A DNA stretch of 64,000 nucleotides from Prorocentrum cordatum (taxonomy: Eukaryota; Sar; Dinophyceae; Prorocentrales; Prorocentraceae): the NCBI GenBank assembly GCA_963575745.1, contig CAUYUJ010009768.1, forward strand, positions 164,501 to 228,500. The letters run 5' to 3'. How positions within the stretch are numbered: position 1 is the first letter of the stretch; every line of letters begins with the position of its first letter. Positions 62,281-64,000 of this stretch are shown in pieces. Both the position numbers and the translations under genes were made by a program. The notes under the pieces are model-generated. The model made no database searches and was not told where the DNA came from. It saw nothing but the letters and a program-made list of their open reading frames with translations.

Positions 62281-64000
62281 CGCTTCCTGGCCTTCTTAGC
62301 CGCGGGCGCAGCAGGCACATCGTCTACCTTGCGCTTGGGCATGAGCGATGTCAGCTGGGCGCTAAGGACATCGCCCTTGTTGATGGCGCACTTGTTTGTC
62401 AAAATTGGTACATGCACTGATGGGACAGCTGTAGACTTGACGGTCTTGAGCTTCATGTTGGGGGCGCCGTGCTCACCTGAATCCTGCACGAGCCAGAAGG
62501 GGATGACGAGCGAAGACGGTGCCTGCTTCAGCCCTCCAACGCCAGTGTTCGTCTCAGCCTTAGGCATCTTGATGCCACCACTGGGGGCAAACACGATATT
62601 GAACGTCAATCCCTTGGGGTCCTTGTATGTCTTCATGAACACATGCCCACACTGAACTATATCAGTCTGCTTCTTCAAGTAGATTGCCGAAGAGAGTGGG
62701 ACAAGCACCAGCTCTTCAGCCTCAAACGAACGCGTTACGGTGAGGGCACGAAGCTTAACAGGCGTAATCACGCCACTCAAGTACTTGAGACAGTTGCCGT
62801 TCTGGCTGTATACATCATCCAAGGCCAGCCTGATTTTGGCCTCCTCGATACCCCACTGGTAATCGACAGACTTGAGGGGGCCATGATCAGCGAACTTGTC
62901 GATCGTTTCCTCTATGGGGGAGCAGCGGGAAAAAAAAAAAAGATGAGACATGACGACGCAGAGCCAAATGAGATGAGGGAACGACGAACGAGAATTCAAA
63001 GGTGTGGGGGTGTATATGCATTCCACATGCATTGCGACGAGGTCGCAAGACTGTCCTTCATAATCGTGGACACGACGAACTTGCCACGTAAGAAGTCGTC
63101 GATGGGGTGGCATGTCGCACTGCCCGTGGCCTGAAGCTTCAACTTCATGCCAGTCGCAGCGTCGATGGAGATCAGCTCGTAAATGTTCTCACCCAAGGTG
63201 TCGCTCGCCAAGGCGACTTTGGCGCCAACCTCAAACCCCTTGTCACTGAGCTTGTCCACTTGGTTCGACCACGTGCCCGAAGCGGTGTACTCTTTCACAT
63301 CTGAGCTACGCGCCTGCCCTGTCACGGCTTTGGATGCGCCCTCGCGACCGATCTGCTTCCATGGGCTAGCAACTGCTTTGCCAACGTGCGTTGCCAACGC
63401 AGTGGTGAAGCTGACCCCGATGTCATTCAGCGTCATGCAAGTGCCTAAGCGCTCATCGGGCTTGTTGAACACGAAATGAACTACGCGAACGTCAGTCAAT
63501 CCCACGATGGTGCCGTAGGCGACCGTGTCTGCCGTGATGCCCTCACCGCATGCGATCTGTCGCACTTTCTGAAGAAATCCATCGGCCACCATCACAATCG
63601 TAGACTTCTTATCGCTCGACAAGGCGGTCACGTCGCCTGGCTTCAAAAGCATCTGATGGCCATCCCTCGCGAACTTACCCGTCGCACATGTCATCGCCTT
63701 CATGCATGCGAGCTTGAATGTCGCAGCGGCCCCCTCATGCTTGATCTGCACCTCGGCGAGAGTCTTCGCCATTGAACCCGTGACCACGCACTGGGAGGTC
63801 AGCTGCCGCGAGAAGTCGCGAAGCTCGTTCAGAAAGATCGGGTTGCCGAGGCCGCCAGACAACTCCTTCACATTTTTTACTAAGCCATCGATCTCCCCAG
63901 GAAAGAGAGAGCCTGCGCGAGTCGCCTCGCGGATCACACTATCCCCATCGATCATGGTGCCACCCGTGTGGTGTCGGTTGGCAATTGCTGCGATCTTGTA
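62277..64000 (-). CDS. Hypothetical two-exon gene, 5' end beyond the window
   Basis: Exons 64000-63052 and 62911-62277. The frame is open to the right edge, through 15 codons upstream of the first visible Met at 63955, so the start is outside. Exon 1 contains LNELRDFSRQLTSQCVVTGS, TVAYGTIVGLTDVRVVHFVF and GENIYELISIDAATGMKLKL. Exon 2 continues with ETIDKFADHGPLKSVDYQWG, AKIRLALDDVYSQNGNCLKY and IPFWLVQDSGEHGAPNMKLK. The C-terminus, SLMPKRKVDDVPAAPAAKKA followed by RKR, looks like a bipartite nuclear localisation signal. Joining at the GT-AG intron keeps the frame. The protein has no Cys-rich or membrane segment and belongs to no family that I recognise. Confidence 0.55.
62912..63051 (-). other. 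Spliceosomal intron of 140 bases, GT-AG
   Basis: On the minus strand the donor reads GACA|GTCTTG at 63052/63051 and the acceptor is a run of about 12 T, then CCCGCTGCTCCCCCATAG|AGG ending at 62912. Splicing joins phase-1 codon parts (A + AG) and keeps the frame. A 146-base GA-AG alternative (63055-62910) would also stay in frame and remove two residues; GA donors have been reported in dinoflagellates, but GT-AG is preferred here. Confidence 0.65.

Noticed and set aside
61225-62655. Plus-strand frame of about 476 residues
   Set aside because: It overlaps exon 2 of the minus-strand intron-containing gene, runs through pyrimidine tract translation, and lacks recognisable motifs; considered a shadow.

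Overview
The window looks like nuclear DNA of a dinoflagellate. I infer this from three things read in the sequence: GC-rich DNA with almost no ordinary gene density; kilobases of trinucleotide tracts and of a CCAAGA-type minisatellite; and decayed retroelement proteins of the kind that are abundant in dinoflagellate genomes. No ribosomal RNA, tRNA, spliced-leader gene, CRISPR array or bacterial-style operon was seen. The species cannot be fixed from this window. A run of exactly 100 N (11314-11413) shows it is an assembled scaffold.

Layout. 1-1.93 kb (minus): the decayed N-terminal part of a retroelement polyprotein, running off the left edge. 1.98-21.1 kb: repeats, including three copies of one composite element with a conserved head, a CCAAGA filler and a hairpin tail (2.08, 15.04 and 16.49 kb), fold-back structures, a 295-bp tandem repeat, and about 3.5 kb of polypyrimidine tract carrying a 1,084-bp segmental duplication. 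21.3-24.9 kb: a nested duplication of CCTCAG arrays and a 73-bp repeat. 24.9-29.7 kb: ATC/GAT, CTC and GAC tracts. 30.0-31.3 kb: a satellite of about 160 bp built from inverted repeats. 32-48.9 kb: dispersed repeats surrounding a degraded retroelement (minus, about 35.15-40.71 kb) with, in order, gag/zinc knuckle, a retropepsin-like D-x-G motif, an EEP endonuclease, a reverse transcriptase and RNase H.

48.9-64.0 kb is the gene-bearing part. It holds a TNP2/KDZ-like transposase and a second ORF on the same strand (a possible two-gene DNA transposon). Two small coiled-coil ORFs follow. Next are two divergent genes for Gly-Tyr-Asp-Lys repeat proteins, then a gene with a Gly-Asp-Gly-Ser-Pro-Pro tail. 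The last is a hypothetical gene with one clear spliceosomal intron and a basic C-terminus, cut by the right edge. An array of eight near-perfect palindromes with a 33-bp period lies just downstream of one of the repeat-protein genes. No shared pathway can be claimed for these genes; mobile DNA and repeat expansion dominate.

All functions rest on reading motifs by eye; no database search was possible. Low-complexity tracts stay open in several frames and are not annotated as genes.
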